Shown here: in pieces, positions 16,505-24,747 of the stretch
Layout of the letters: every line of letters begins with the position of its first letter
How positions within the stretch are numbered: position 1 is the stretch's first letter
Assembly (NCBI RefSeq): GCF_001186155.3
Contig: NZ_CP016540.2
Span: 2,272,001 to 2,336,000, forward strand
Length of the DNA: 64,000 nt
Direction of reading: 5' to 3'
From: Planococcus versutus
GTDB lineage: Bacteria > Bacillota > Bacilli > Bacillales_A > Planococcaceae
Notes under the pieces: model-generated
Seen by the model: only the letters and a program-made list of their open reading frames with translations
Databases searched by the model: none
What the model was told of the DNA's origin: nothing
Translations under genes and position numbers: made by a program

Positions 16505-17275
16505 TTATAAAATATGGAATCCACTATCTACATGAATGGTTTCTCCTGTAATTCCGCGAGACATATCGCTGAAAAGGAAAGCTGCTGTATCGCCCACTTC
16601 TTCAGGCGTTGTATTGCGACGCAATGGTGCTTTTTCTTCAATCTCATGCAAGATGGAGTTAAAATCACTGACACCTTTTGAAGATAGTGTACGAATCGGT
16701 CCTGAAGAAATCGCATTGACACGAATACCGTGTTTGCCAAGGTCTGCTGCCAAATAACGGACAGACATTTCAAGAGATGCTTTTGCAACACCCATGACGT
16801 TATAGTTTGGCATGACACGTTCTCCACCAATGTACGTTAAAGCTACAATGCTGCCACCTTCTGCCATCAACGGTTTCGCATTTTTTGCAATGCTTGTTAA
16901 CGAGTAAGCACTAATATTATGTGCTAGTAAAAAACCATCTCGTGATGTATCTGAAAAGTCACCTGCTAGCTCTTCGCTTTTGGCAAAAGCGATACAATGC
17001 GCTAATCCGTGAATTGTTTCAACTTGTTCTTGAATCGTTTTAAAGCATGTAGCTACTGCTTCATCGTTTGTTACGTCACATGGCAAAATCAATTCGTGGT
17101 TACCATCTAATGTTGCGACCAAATCCCGCACTGATTTCTCAAAGCGCTCTCCTGCATAGGTGAAAATCAAGTTGGCCCCCGATTGATCTAACGCACGCGC
17201 GATTCCCCAAGCAATGCTTCGCTTGTTGGCTACTCCCATAATGACAAAAGTCTTTCCTGTTAATGATATTGACAT
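16505..17275 (-). CDS. fabI: Enoyl-[acyl-carrier-protein] reductase (NADH), FabI
   Basis: 256 residues from the ATG at 17275, seven bases after AGGAGGA; the ATG at 17281 is too close to it. FabI features: GVANKRSIAWGIARAL cofactor loop, the catalytic Tyr-x6-Lys in PNYNVMGVAKAS and SGPIRTLSSKGV. It reduces the enoyl-ACP double bond in the last step of each type II fatty acid elongation round and is the usual triclosan target. A 17 bp FapR operator overlaps its promoter, so it is controlled by malonyl-CoA. Confidence 0.95.
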   Translation of the reverse strand: MSISLTGKTFVIMGVANKRSIAWGIARALDQSGANLIFTYAGERFEKSVRDLVATLDGNHELILPCDVTNDEAVATCFKTIQEQVETIHGLAHCIAFAKSEELAGDFSDTSRDGFLLAHNISAYSLTSIAKNAKPLMAEGGSIVALTYIGGERVMPNYNVMGVAKASLEMSVRYLAADLGKHGIRVNAISSGPIRTLSSKGVSDFNSILHEIEEKAPLRRNTTPEEVGDTAAFLFSDMSRGITGETIHVDSGFHIL

Positions 17276-17297
17276 GACCATTCCTCCTGCGTCTGTT

Positions 17298-17314
17298 TTA
17301 TTACCTGGTACTAA
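17298..17314. promoter_or_regulatory. FapR operator of fabI
   Basis: TTATTACCTGGTACTAA is a 17 bp inverted repeat (TTANTACC-T-GGTANTAA) of the FapR type. It lies at the start of the fabI transcript. The same pattern is found upstream of fabH at 46981. Confidence 0.88.
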
Positions 17315-17342
17315 TAATACCTCATAAAAAAGAAAAGTGCAA
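17314..17342 (-). promoter_or_regulatory. fabI promoter, -35 inside mgtE terminator
   Basis: On the minus strand TTGCAC (17337-17342) and TATTAT (17314-17319) with a 17 bp spacer; the -10 abuts the FapR operator. The -35 lies in the stem of the mgtE terminator hairpin. Confidence 0.7.
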
Positions 17343-17355
17343 TTTGCACTTTTCT
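17331..17355 (-). terminator. Terminator of mgtE
   Basis: A 10 bp stem AGAAAAGTGC/GCACTTTTCT with loop AATTT overlaps the mgtE stop codon and is followed on the minus strand by five T residues. Confidence 0.75.
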
Positions 17356-18724
17356 AAAGACGGCTCAAAAATGTTGTAGCTAAGCCTAGATAAATCAAAA
17401 TAGAAATAATGTCATTCAAGGTTGTAATAAAAGGACCAGATGCTACGGCTGGGTCAATCTTCATACGGTGAATTAATAATGGAATAAATGAGCCAGCTAA
17501 AGTGGCAACAAAAATAGAACTCATAACAGCTGTACCAACTAGCATCCCAATCAATAATTCTCCTTTCCAAAAATAAACCAATCCGACAACAACAATTCCA
17601 CAAACGACGCCCGTAATCAGTCCCGTACCTGCTTCACGAAATAACAACTTTGTTTTACTTTCTTCTTCAATGTCTCCCGTCGCAATTCCTCGAACAGCTA
17701 CAGCTAAAGCTTGCGTCCCACTATTACCAGCCATACCAGCAATCAGTGGAATAAAAACAGCTAGAAGCGCTACTTGGTCTAAGGTTGCTTCGAACATCCC
17801 CATTAAGTTGGCTGTCAACATCCCTAAAAATGTCAGCAAAATCAACCAAGGCAAGCGTTTTTTTGCAGCCGTTAACGAACTTTTATCAAAAGTATCCATG
17901 TCGGATACGGCTGCGAGTTTAGAATAATCATCTGAAGCTTCTTCTTCGAGTACATCGATAATGTCATCAACTGTAATAATTCCCAGCAAATGTTGTTGGA
18001 AATCCACAACCGGTAAAGCCAAAAAGTCGTAGTCTTTAATCATACGTGCAACTTCTTCTTGGTCTTCACTAACGGATACACTGACCACTCGTTCATTCAT
18101 AATAGATTTGATTAATGTATCTTCTTCTGCAAGAATCAAATCTCTCAACGTCACAATGCCAGAAAGTTTCTTATCATCGTCTACGACAAAGACGTAGTAA
18201 ATCGTCTCAGCATTTGGAGCCGCATTACGAAGAATGTTCATTGCAGATCGAACCGTTGAATTTTTGGGGATTGCTACAAATTCTGTTGTCATGATTGAAC
18301 CCGCTGTATATTCTTCGTAATGCAACAAGTCTTTAATTTGACGTGCTGATTCTTTATCCATAATTGTCAAATAACTTGCAACTTGTTCTTTATTCAATTC
18401 ATTTAAAATATCGACTGCGTCATCCGTATACATATAAGACAGTAAATCTGCTGCATAGCGGGCATCCATTTCGCGAAACAAGTCTTCGTAGTCGTCATCA
18501 TCTAATTCAATTGCTTCAAAAAGATCCGCCATCTCTTTAGGAGAGAGATACTGATACAGCAATTGCCTAGTCTCGGAATCTGCCTTTTCATAAAAACTTG
18601 CTTGGTCGTATGGATGGTGTGATAAAAACTCTTCACGGAAGTCTTTAACATCTCCACGAATGAGTAATTCGGTAAACAATGCCTCGTTTAATTCTTCGTC
18701 ACGTACTACTTTATCGTCCATCAT
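17354..18724 (-). CDS. mgtE: MgtE magnesium transporter
   Basis: 456 residues with the full MgtE layout: N-terminal superhelical acidic domain (about 15-135), two CBS domains (about 140-260) and five membrane helices (about 290-455) carrying the pore motifs PLIAGMAGNSGTQA and the ASGPFITTLND segment. It is a Mg2+-selective channel that closes when cytoplasmic Mg2+ binds between the N and CBS domains. The start ATG at 18724 has GGAGGGAG. Only 102 bp separate it from the divergent prpE and no M-box riboswitch is visible, so control is probably at the protein level. Confidence 0.94.
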   Translation of the reverse strand: MMDDKVVRDEELNEALFTELLIRGDVKDFREEFLSHHPYDQASFYEKADSETRQLLYQYLSPKEMADLFEAIELDDDDYEDLFREMDARYAADLLSYMYTDDAVDILNELNKEQVASYLTIMDKESARQIKDLLHYEEYTAGSIMTTEFVAIPKNSTVRSAMNILRNAAPNAETIYYVFVVDDDKKLSGIVTLRDLILAEEDTLIKSIMNERVVSVSVSEDQEEVARMIKDYDFLALPVVDFQQHLLGIITVDDIIDVLEEEASDDYSKLAAVSDMDTFDKSSLTAAKKRLPWLILLTFLGMLTANLMGMFEATLDQVALLAVFIPLIAGMAGNSGTQALAVAVRGIATGDIEEESKTKLLFREAGTGLITGVVCGIVVVGLVYFWKGELLIGMLVGTAVMSSIFVATLAGSFIPLLIHRMKIDPAVASGPFITTLNDIISILIYLGLATTFLSRL

Positions 18725-18826
18725 GTATACTCCCTCCTTTCGAAGCTTTTCTATGCTTGCTTATAGTAGTTTATACGCTACACCATCAATATGTATAGTA
18801 TATTTAAAATCAAAGAGGTGCATAAA

Positions 18827-19564
18827 ATGAAATTTGATATTATTGGCGACATTCATGGATGCTATCAAGAGCTCTTGTTGCTGATTGAACGTTTGGGTTA
18901 TCAACAACAAAACTCTGTCTTTACTCATCCAGAAGACAGGCAACTCGCTTTTGTCGGTGATGCTATGGACCGCGGACCTGAATCCTTGAATGTCCTCCGG
19001 CTATTGTTCGCTTTACAAGACGCAAACGTTCTTAACTATTCTCCTGGCAATCACTGCAATAAACTTTTTCGTTTTTTTAAAGGACACGATGTTCAATTGG
19101 CTCATGGCTTAGAAATGACCGTGCACGAGTGGGAACAACTGCCAAAATCCGAAAAACAACAATTTCGAAAGCGTTATATTTACTTTTACGAACAACTTCC
19201 ACATTACCAACAAGTTGGTGATGACTTGATTATTGCTCATGCTGGGTTGAAAGCCGAAATGATTGGAAAACCAGTAAACAGAAGTATTGCCGCATTTGTT
19301 CTATATGGAGACGTAACAGGAAAATTCCAAACTGATGGTCGTCCTATAAGACGTGACTGGGCTAAATCCTATACTGGAGAGCAATGGATCGTGTACGGAC
19401 ATACACCCACTGAAAAACCATATATTATTAACCGGACAGTCAATATCGATACAGGTTGTATTTTCGGAGGCACATTAAGTGCTCTTCGCTACCCTGAAAA
19501 AGATGTTGTTTCTGTTCCTTCTTTGCAACCTTATCAACCAGATCGCTTTTCTACATACGATTAA
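18827..19564 (+). CDS. prpE: Bis(5'-nucleosyl)-tetraphosphatase PrpE-type phosphatase
   Basis: 245 residues from the ATG at 18827 with AGAGGTG upstream. Metallophosphoesterase motifs are GDIHGCYQE near the N-terminus, FVGDAMDRGPES, SPGNHCNK, a conserved His in IIAHAG and YGHTPT. PrpE hydrolyses diadenosine tetraphosphate asymmetrically and can act as a protein tyrosine phosphatase in related Bacillus. It overlaps the pseudouridine synthase gene tail-to-tail by four bases, with no terminator between them. The neighbour set matches the yjbK-yjbO-prpE block of B. subtilis. Confidence 0.9.
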   Translation: MKFDIIGDIHGCYQELLLLIERLGYQQQNSVFTHPEDRQLAFVGDAMDRGPESLNVLRLLFALQDANVLNYSPGNHCNKLFRFFKGHDVQLAHGLEMTVHEWEQLPKSEKQQFRKRYIYFYEQLPHYQQVGDDLIIAHAGLKAEMIGKPVNRSIAAFVLYGDVTGKFQTDGRPIRRDWAKSYTGEQWIVYGHTPTEKPYIINRTVNIDTGCIFGGTLSALRYPEKDVVSVPSLQPYQPDRFSTYD

Positions 19565-20436
19565 AGCAAAGATTGCATATCTTCATTTAACGCAGAATGA
19601 AAAACAAGCGGTTTTCCAGAAACCGGATGAACCAATTCGAGTTCTGTGCAATGCAATGCTTGGCGGTTGATCTCTGCTCTTTTGCCACCATATAAATCGT
19701 CTCCCACTAGCGGATGACCTATGTGAGTTAAATGAACACGAATTTGATGCGTTCTGCCTGTATTTAACTGTAAGCGAATATGAGAATACTCTTCGAGAAG
19801 TGCAAGTACTCGAACTTCTGTTTGTGCAAACTGACCGTCAGCGCGCACTTCTCGCTCGATAATGCTGGTATCTTTTCGTCCGATTGGAGCGGTTATTGTA
19901 AATTCACTGTTGTCTATTCGTCCATGAACCAATGCCTCATACCGTCGTTTCATCTTTTTTTCTTGCTGTTGCAAAGAAATCATATGGTGAATGTGACGGT
20001 TTTTTGCAATGCATACAAGTCCTGATGTGTCGCGGTCAAGTCGAGTTGCAATGTGCAAAGTCGAGGGAATGCCATGATCATTAAAATGCTTGGCAACAAT
20101 ATTTGCAACACTTCCAAAAGGATGTTCACGAGACGGAATGGTGTTTTGCATAGGTGGTTTTTCAACAATCAACAAAGCTTCATCTTCATAAACAATTTCT
20201 AATGGTCCCGCTTCAGCGATTAGGCCTTTTCCGTGTGTTTCATTCGGAAAAATAACGGTCACTGCATCGCCTTTTTGCAAGGGATGCCTGACCGTCACTT
20301 CTACACCATTTACTAAAATTTGACCACCGCCATATTTAACAGAAGCTAAGGTTCGCTTGGAAATACCCCATACTTCCAATGCTTCGCGAAGAAGACCTGA
20401 TTGTTCAGCAGTATAAATTAACTGAAAAGGTTTCAT
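19561..20436 (-). CDS. yjbO: RluA/RluD-family RNA pseudouridine synthase (YjbO-like)
   Basis: 291 residues. An S4-like N-terminal part (about 12-70) is followed by the catalytic domain with the HIATRLDRDTSG motif, in which the Asp of RLDR is the catalytic residue, and the LNTGRTHQIRVHL motif. It converts specific uridines in ribosomal RNA to pseudouridine. The ATG at 20436 lies only 5 bp after the NAD kinase stop and has no good ribosome binding site, so translation is probably coupled. Longer in-frame starts within the NAD kinase gene are unlikely. Confidence 0.9.
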   Translation of the reverse strand: MKPFQLIYTAEQSGLLREALEVWGISKRTLASVKYGGGQILVNGVEVTVRHPLQKGDAVTVIFPNETHGKGLIAEAGPLEIVYEDEALLIVEKPPMQNTIPSREHPFGSVANIVAKHFNDHGIPSTLHIATRLDRDTSGLVCIAKNRHIHHMISLQQQEKKMKRRYEALVHGRIDNSEFTITAPIGRKDTSIIEREVRADGQFAQTEVRVLALLEEYSHIRLQLNTGRTHQIRVHLTHIGHPLVGDDLYGGKRAEINRQALHCTELELVHPVSGKPLVFHSALNEDMQSLL

Positions 20437-20441
20437 AGCAA

Positions 20442-21248
20442 TCAATCCGATAGCTCGCTGTCGATAAAAGAGTCGTGAACACGTTGCCAAAACGGAAATG
20501 CACGAAATCTAGCAAAACGGACTTTTTCGTCAGCCACTCGATATTCAATTGATTTTACATCTTTGTGAAGCAATTGCAAATGATCAACAGTTACCATAAA
20601 ATCTGGTGCTTTAACCGGTCGCAACGCACATCTATGATGAGCAGGTAACACTAGTGGCGAGCCTACTGTTCGGAATACACGGTTGTTGATAGAAGCCATC
20701 TCCGTTAACTGCATCGCTTGCAGAGACGGATGAATGATTGCACCGCCCAATGCTTTATTATAAGCTGTACTGCCTGAAGGTGTTGACATACATAGGCCGT
20801 CTCCTCTAAAGCGTTCGAAATGACTTTCGTTTAAAAAAACATCCATAACCAATGTGACGTCAGGCGACTTTACAGTTGACTCGTTTAACGCCAAGTACAC
20901 TGCAGGCTCATCTAAGTTTTGATAATGAATGCTCACCTCTAACAACGGATATTTAATCACTTCGTATTCTTTTTTAGCAATCGACAAAACTAGTTTTTCA
21001 ATCTCAATTGGTTTCCAGTCAGCATAAAAGCCAAGATGGCCCGTATGTATTCCAACAAAAGCTACATCCGCCAGTTTTTCACTGTATTTGTGAAACGCAT
21101 GAAGCAACGTTCCGTCTCCACCGATCGATAATACAACGTCTGGTGATTCTTCATCCCATTGCATACCAAAGTCTTGTAAATAATCTTTTGCTGTAGCCAT
21201 CAATTCATTCGATAATTTATCTGTTCTCGATATAATGTAAAATTTCAT
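20442..21248 (-). CDS. nadK: NAD kinase
   Basis: 268 residues. GGDGT (43-47, Asp45) is the diagnostic ATP/NAD-binding motif; NEST (LALNEST) and [21 protein letters not shown] complete the NAD kinase signature. It phosphorylates NAD+ to NADP+. The ATG at 21248 is chosen because the protein then begins MKFYI like the B. subtilis enzyme; a TTG at 21260 overlapping the relQ stop touches AGGAGG directly. Its position right after relQ is conserved in Bacillales. Confidence 0.94.
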   Translation of the reverse strand: MKFYIISRTDKLSNELMATAKDYLQDFGMQWDEESPDVVLSIGGDGTLLHAFHKYSEKLADVAFVGIHTGHLGFYADWKPIEIEKLVLSIAKKEYEVIKYPLLEVSIHYQNLDEPAVYLALNESTVKSPDVTLVMDVFLNESHFERFRGDGLCMSTPSGSTAYNKALGGAIIHPSLQAMQLTEMASINNRVFRTVGSPLVLPAHHRCALRPVKAPDFMVTVDHLQLLHKDVKSIEYRVADEKVRFARFRAFPFWQRVHDSFIDSELSD

Positions 21249-21256
21249 TGTTTTGT

Positions 21257-21922
21257 TCAACCTCCTTCTCGATCACTTCGGAAATGTGTTCCAGATGATT
21301 CCTTAAATTCATTAAAATAAACTTGTGCTTCTTGAATTTCATCTCGGATTTGCGACATTTCCTCATCCAACTGAAATGCAGCTTCAGCCGCGCGCTGTAG
21401 CCGATTTTTTATTTCTTCTGGAAAATCGCCTTTGTATTTATAGTTTAAAGAATGCTCAATCGATGCCCAAAAATTCATAGCAAGTGTACGAATCTGAATT
21501 TCTGCTAAAACTAACTGCTCTCCATTAATTGTTTGAACGGGATATTCCACAATCACATGATACGAGCGATAGCCGCTTTGTTTTTCATTAGAAATATAAT
21601 CTTTTTCTTCCACAATCCGCAAATCTTTACGCTGTCTTAACAACTCTACAACGGTTTCAATATCTCCCACAAACTGACACATCATTCGAATGCCAACAAT
21701 ATCCTGCAATTGATGAGCGAGTTCTTCTGAAGGTTCAAACGGAATGCCTTTTTCAAGTGTTTTATCATAAATGCTAGCCAAAGGTTTAACACGTCCAGTC
21801 ACAAACTCAATTGGCGAGTTTGTGTTATCGTTCTCAAATTGGTTTCGCATGCCTTTAAATTTTATCTTTAATTCGTCTACTGCTTGTTTATAGGGTGTTA
21901 AAAAATGATTCCATTGCCCCAT
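21257..21922 (-). CDS. relQ: Small alarmone synthetase RelQ (YjbM/SasB)
   Basis: 221 residues consisting of the RelA/SpoT synthetase fold only, with no hydrolase or regulatory domains. Motifs: [64 protein letters not shown], and a C-terminal helical part used for tetramer formation. It makes pppGpp/ppGpp from GTP or GDP and ATP. Start ATG at 21922 has AGGAGGG. Downstream of yjbL by 21 bp and overlapping the NAD kinase gene's ribosome binding site, it sits in the yjbL-relQ-nadK-yjbO operon. Confidence 0.93.
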   Translation of the reverse strand: MGQWNHFLTPYKQAVDELKIKFKGMRNQFENDNTNSPIEFVTGRVKPLASIYDKTLEKGIPFEPSEELAHQLQDIVGIRMMCQFVGDIETVVELLRQRKDLRIVEEKDYISNEKQSGYRSYHVIVEYPVQTINGEQLVLAEIQIRTLAMNFWASIEHSLNYKYKGDFPEEIKNRLQRAAEAAFQLDEEMSQIRDEIQEAQVYFNEFKESSGTHFRSDREGG

Positions 21923-21943
21923 CCCGAGCCCTCCTCACTTCTT

Positions 21944-22333
21944 TTAAAATCGTGAAGCAAGTGCCTCATGAAATGTCTTTTCCACAGCTTTACGAAAAGA
22001 TTCGCTGTAAGTGTCATTGGCTTCTATGCTTTCCACGAGCATCTGCAGCTTTTCGTGAAATTCAGCTAATGGCATAATTTGTTTGCCCCATAGTAAAAGA
22101 GGGACATTTTTTTGCTGAAGTGCTTTTGTTAATGCAGGCCATGTATGTAATCCAAACTGTACGTATATGTAATCAGTACCCGTATCTAGTAAATAGATAA
22201 ACGCTTCATTGTTAGCATCAGCCAGCATTTGACCCGATGCCTCAAGTGATTCAGTTGGTTCCATTTCTTCAATAATGAATTCAATGTTGTTGTTGGCAAT
22301 TTGCGTCTTGTTGACCTTCACTAATTTATGCAA
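21944..22333 (-). CDS. yjbL: UPF0738-family protein (YjbL-like)
   Basis: 129 residues starting at TTG 22333 behind AAAGGAAG. The position between yjbK and yjbM/relQ matches B. subtilis yjbL, and the DTGTDYIYVQFGLHTWPAL stretch fits that family. No catalytic motif, signal peptide or membrane segment is seen. Function unknown. First gene of a stress/RNA operon, divergent from yjbK. Confidence 0.75.
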   Translation of the reverse strand: MHKLVKVNKTQIANNNIEFIIEEMEPTESLEASGQMLADANNEAFIYLLDTGTDYIYVQFGLHTWPALTKALQQKNVPLLLWGKQIMPLAEFHEKLQMLVESIEANDTYSESFRKAVEKTFHEALASRF

Positions 22334-22444
22334 ATCAGAACTTCCTTTCTAGCTTGTTGATAATCATATTTTACCACAGCTCTGTCATTCGTTGCAGTTT
22401 GCGTCAAACTATCCGATAATGAAATTAATAGAGAGGTGCTTATC

Positions 22445-23032
22445 ATGACGAAAGAACTTGAAATCGAATTTAAAAACATGCTGACAAAAGAAGAATACAT
22501 TCATTTGCTTGAAGACTTTACTCATTTTCATAGCGGTCCACTTACACAGCACAATCATTACTTTGATACAGATGACTTTCAACTTAAAAAACACCACAGC
22601 GCTTTGCGTATTCGCCAAAAAAATGGGCGCTTTGAATGCACGCTGAAAATCCCAGCACCCGTTGGCCATTACGAAATTACAGATTCATTGACCGAAGACC
22701 AGGCAAATGCCATGCTCGAGTTGGATCTCTTTAAAGCTGATGAAGTCACAGTTGCACTTGAGACATTAAATGTTCCCATTACGAAGTTAAAATCAATTGG
22801 TACTTTAACGACTCATCGTGTGGAATTTGAGTATCTTGATGGTTTATTGGTACTCGACCATTCTGAATACAATGACCAAGAAGATTTCGAGCTGGAATTT
22901 GAAGTATCAGATGCCGAGCACGGACAAGAACAGTTTTCAAATCTCTTAAAAGAAAAAAAAATTCCAGAACGCCCAGCAAAGAAAAAAATTGAACGTTTTA
23001 TGAATTCAGCTATTGATCATAATTCCAATTAG
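22445..23032 (+). CDS. yjbK: CYTH-domain triphosphatase-like protein (YjbK)
   Basis: 195 residues from ATG 22445 with AGAGAGGTG upstream; a GTG at 22436 lies inside that site. The ExExK signature (Glu6-Glu8-Lys10, EIEFK) opens an eight-stranded tunnel fold, with further charged positions in RIRQKNG and LDHSEYNDQEDFELEFEV. CYTH proteins hydrolyse inorganic tripolyphosphate or thiamine triphosphate, or make cAMP; for the YjbK branch triphosphatase activity is the best guess. The gene is next to relQ, as in B. subtilis. Confidence 0.88.
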   Translation: MTKELEIEFKNMLTKEEYIHLLEDFTHFHSGPLTQHNHYFDTDDFQLKKHHSALRIRQKNGRFECTLKIPAPVGHYEITDSLTEDQANAMLELDLFKADEVTVALETLNVPITKLKSIGTLTTHRVEFEYLDGLLVLDHSEYNDQEDFELEFEVSDAEHGQEQFSNLLKEKKIPERPAKKKIERFMNSAIDHNSN

Positions 23033-23131
23033 TGATTTCCTTTTACTTTCTACTCATTCAATCGATTTGTTTGAGATATTTGAGATCCGTTGTTAGAATG
23101 GATTTACAGCTAATGCAAAGGAGATACGATA

Positions 23132-23530
23132 ATGACTGGAAAACCGATTATTCCGTATGAAGAAATTGGTGCGGAAACATTATCACAATTAGTCGACGCA
23201 TTTTATGCTCGCGTAGCGGCTCATCCGAAGCTGCAGCCTATTTTTCCTGATGATCTTTCAGAAACTGCCCGTAAGCAAAAACAGTTTTTAACGCAGTACT
23301 TAGGCGGACCTAATATTTATTCAGCTGAGCATGGGCATCCAAGACTAAAAGCAAGGCATAATCCATTTCCCATTACACCTGCTAGAGCACAAGCGTGGCT
23401 AGAATGCATGAGTGGCGCAATGGACGAAGTAGGACTAAGCGGCACGTTTCGTGAAACTTTATACAACCGACTTGTTTTAACCGCGCACCATATGATCAAT
23501 GAGTCCGACAGCGAGGAGGAGTTGGAGTGA
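23132..23530 (+). CDS. yjbI: Group II truncated haemoglobin (YjbI)
   Basis: 132 residues. Typical trHbO features are Tyr25 in the B helix, proximal His76 (LKARHNPFPI) and the distal-pocket Trp89. It should bind haem and react with oxygen, nitric oxide or peroxide. It overlaps spxH by four bases (GTGA), so the globin and the redox-linked ClpXP adaptor are co-translated, an arrangement conserved in Bacillales. Start ATG at 23132 has AAAGGAG. Confidence 0.92.
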   Translation: MTGKPIIPYEEIGAETLSQLVDAFYARVAAHPKLQPIFPDDLSETARKQKQFLTQYLGGPNIYSAEHGHPRLKARHNPFPITPARAQAWLECMSGAMDEVGLSGTFRETLYNRLVLTAHHMINESDSEEELE

Positions 23531-24324
23531 GCAACCTAGATTTGGTTGAAGAAATTCACGAACCGTTAAATGCCATCAAACCAATGGAATTATACGTTTT
23601 TGTGGATCCCTTGAATCCACAATGTTGGGAAATGCAAGGCGTTATTCGGAAGTTACAGATTGAATATGGCCATTATTTTTCTATGCGAATTGTGTTGAGT
23701 ACGCAAATATTCAACTTAAATAAAACTGTTCTATCAGCAAATATTGATACTGATAATTTAACTCACCCTGTACTACCATCTGTTGCGATAAAAGCTGCAG
23801 AACTACAAGGTAAACGATCTGGAAATCGCTTTTTGCACAAGTTACAAGAGCATTTATTTCTTCAATCGAAAGACGTTTCTTCTTACAACGTATTACTTGA
23901 AATTGCCGAAGAAGCCAATCTCGACCAAGAAGAATTCAAAACAGACTTTCATTCGGTTCATACCGCAAAAGCGTTTCAATGTGATTTGAAGATTACCCGT
24001 GAAATGGAAATTAACGAAGTACCAAGCATTGTATTTTTTAACGAATGCATTGAAGATGAAGGCGTAAAAGTATCTGGACTTTATTCATATGACGTTTATC
24101 AAACTATTTTACAGGAGATGATGGGTGAAGAAAGTTTAAATCGCCAAACCCCGCCTTCTTTAGATGACCTTTTTACTAAATACTCGACGATGGCAACAAG
24201 AGAAATCGCTTCTATATATAATATTTCTGAACAAACGGCAGAATGTGAATTAAAAAAGAAAGTGCTTCAACAAAAAATTGAACGTATCTGTATGTCAAAA
24301 GAAACAATATGGAAAGTTAAATAA
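23527..24324 (+). CDS. spxH: ClpXP adaptor SpxH/YjbH (DsbA-like fold)
   Basis: 265 residues. A thioredoxin/DsbA-like fold opens with YVFVDPLNPQCWEMQ, retaining one Cys in the position of the usual CxxC; the C-terminal part is helical. YjbH binds the regulator Spx and delivers it to ClpXP for degradation, and aggregates under disulfide stress so that Spx accumulates. The GTG start overlaps the globin stop. Its client gene spx lies 4.4 kb downstream in the window. A strong terminator follows. Confidence 0.9.
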   Translation: MSNLDLVEEIHEPLNAIKPMELYVFVDPLNPQCWEMQGVIRKLQIEYGHYFSMRIVLSTQIFNLNKTVLSANIDTDNLTHPVLPSVAIKAAELQGKRSGNRFLHKLQEHLFLQSKDVSSYNVLLEIAEEANLDQEEFKTDFHSVHTAKAFQCDLKITREMEINEVPSIVFFNECIEDEGVKVSGLYSYDVYQTILQEMMGEESLNRQTPPSLDDLFTKYSTMATREIASIYNISEQTAECELKKKVLQQKIERICMSKETIWKVK

Positions 24325-24359
24325 CCTGCGTCCCAAAATTGGGACGCAGGTTATTTTTT
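24320..24359 (+). terminator. Terminator of yjbI-spxH operon
   Basis: A 16 bp stem (24320-24335 with 24340-24355) with a short A-rich loop and six T residues, directly at the spxH stop. Confidence 0.9.
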
Positions 24360-24374
24360 AAGCGTTGATATGCG

Positions 24375-24476
24375 TATCGACAGTATTTATGTAATTTGGA
24401 CAGTATTCGAGCTGGATTGGACAGTATTTTGCCAATTTGGACAGTATTTCATTCTAATCGGACAGTATCTCCAAAT
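24375..24476. repeat. Five-copy GGACAGTAT tandem array, 20-21 bp period
   Basis: The octamer GACAGTAT starts at 24379, 24399, 24420, 24440 and 24461, giving spacings of 20, 21, 20 and 21 bp; four copies extend to TTGGACAGTATT or close to it, while the filler between them varies. The array is non-coding, with stops in all frames. It lies between the spxH terminator and the oppositely oriented RoxS terminator, so it is probably untranscribed. It is not a CRISPR: the conserved unit is only about 10 bp and the filler about 10 bp. Confidence 0.85.
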
Positions 24477-24515
24477 TTTAGGGGTAAAATCAAGAATTTC
24501 AGTCTTCTATAAAAC

Positions 24516-24625
24516 GTAAAAGACGCCTTCCACGTCCGGAAGGCGTCTTTCTATATTACACAAAGGGGATGGGAGAAATGTTCACGCTCAAACAAAGGGG
24601 TGTATGTTTGTATGTGATTTATTTC
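24516..24625 (-). ncRNA. roxS: RoxS / RsaE redox-responsive small RNA
   Basis: The minus strand from about 24625 reads GAAATAAATCACATAC, then two copies of the C-rich seed CCCCTTTG (at 24600-24593 and 24568-24561), the second inside the family's CTCCCATCCCCTTTGT block, then a GC-rich terminator hairpin (24550-24519). Length about 110 nt, close to RoxS of B. subtilis. RoxS/RsaE uses the C-rich loops to pair with ribosome binding sites of central-metabolism mRNAs and is controlled by Rex, ResD (SrrA) and NO. The location next to yjbH is as in B. subtilis. Very clear by sequence. Confidence 0.93.
24519..24550 (-). terminator. RoxS terminator
   Basis: A perfect 13 bp stem (24519-24531 with 24538-24550) with a six-base loop, followed on the minus strand by only a short T-run (TTTTACGTTTT). 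Confidence 0.85.
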
Positions 24626-24629
24626 ACAA
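24613..24629. promoter_or_regulatory. Rex-like operator at RoxS start
   Basis: On the minus strand TTGTGAAATAAATCACA fits the Rex pattern TTGTGA-N6-TCACAA with one mismatch. It covers the deduced transcription start, just after a GATAAT -10, so NADH-sensing Rex would repress RoxS. Confidence 0.75.
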
Positions 24630-24664
24630 GATTATCTTATCATGGAATAATAGTTAAATCAATA

Positions 24665-24673
24665 TTTCACAAA
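24665..24673 (-). promoter_or_regulatory. ResD-like activator half site upstream of RoxS
   Basis: TTTGTGAAA on the minus strand resembles the ResD/SrrA box TTTGTGAAT; a second related AATGTGAAAG lies about 10 bp farther upstream. The position, around -40 to -60 relative to the RoxS start, suits activation. Confidence 0.5.
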
Positions 24674-24747
24674 GACTTTCACATTTTCGTCATATTTTCG
24701 TCAGATTGATATCTTTTATTTGCTTATCCATTATTTCAACATAACAT

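Noticed and set aside
18725..18826. M-box magnesium riboswitch for mgtE
   Set aside because: Only 102 bp lie between mgtE and the divergent prpE, and none of the M-box conserved elements are visible.
24375..24476. Possible CRISPR array
   Set aside because: Conserved units are only about 8-10 bp with 10-12 bp filler, copies vary, and no cas genes are in the window.
24578..24709. 43-codon ORF on the plus strand with an apparent RBS (AAAGGGGATGGGAG)
   Set aside because: It is the complement of RoxS; the G-rich 'RBS' is the C-rich seed of the small RNA on the other strand.
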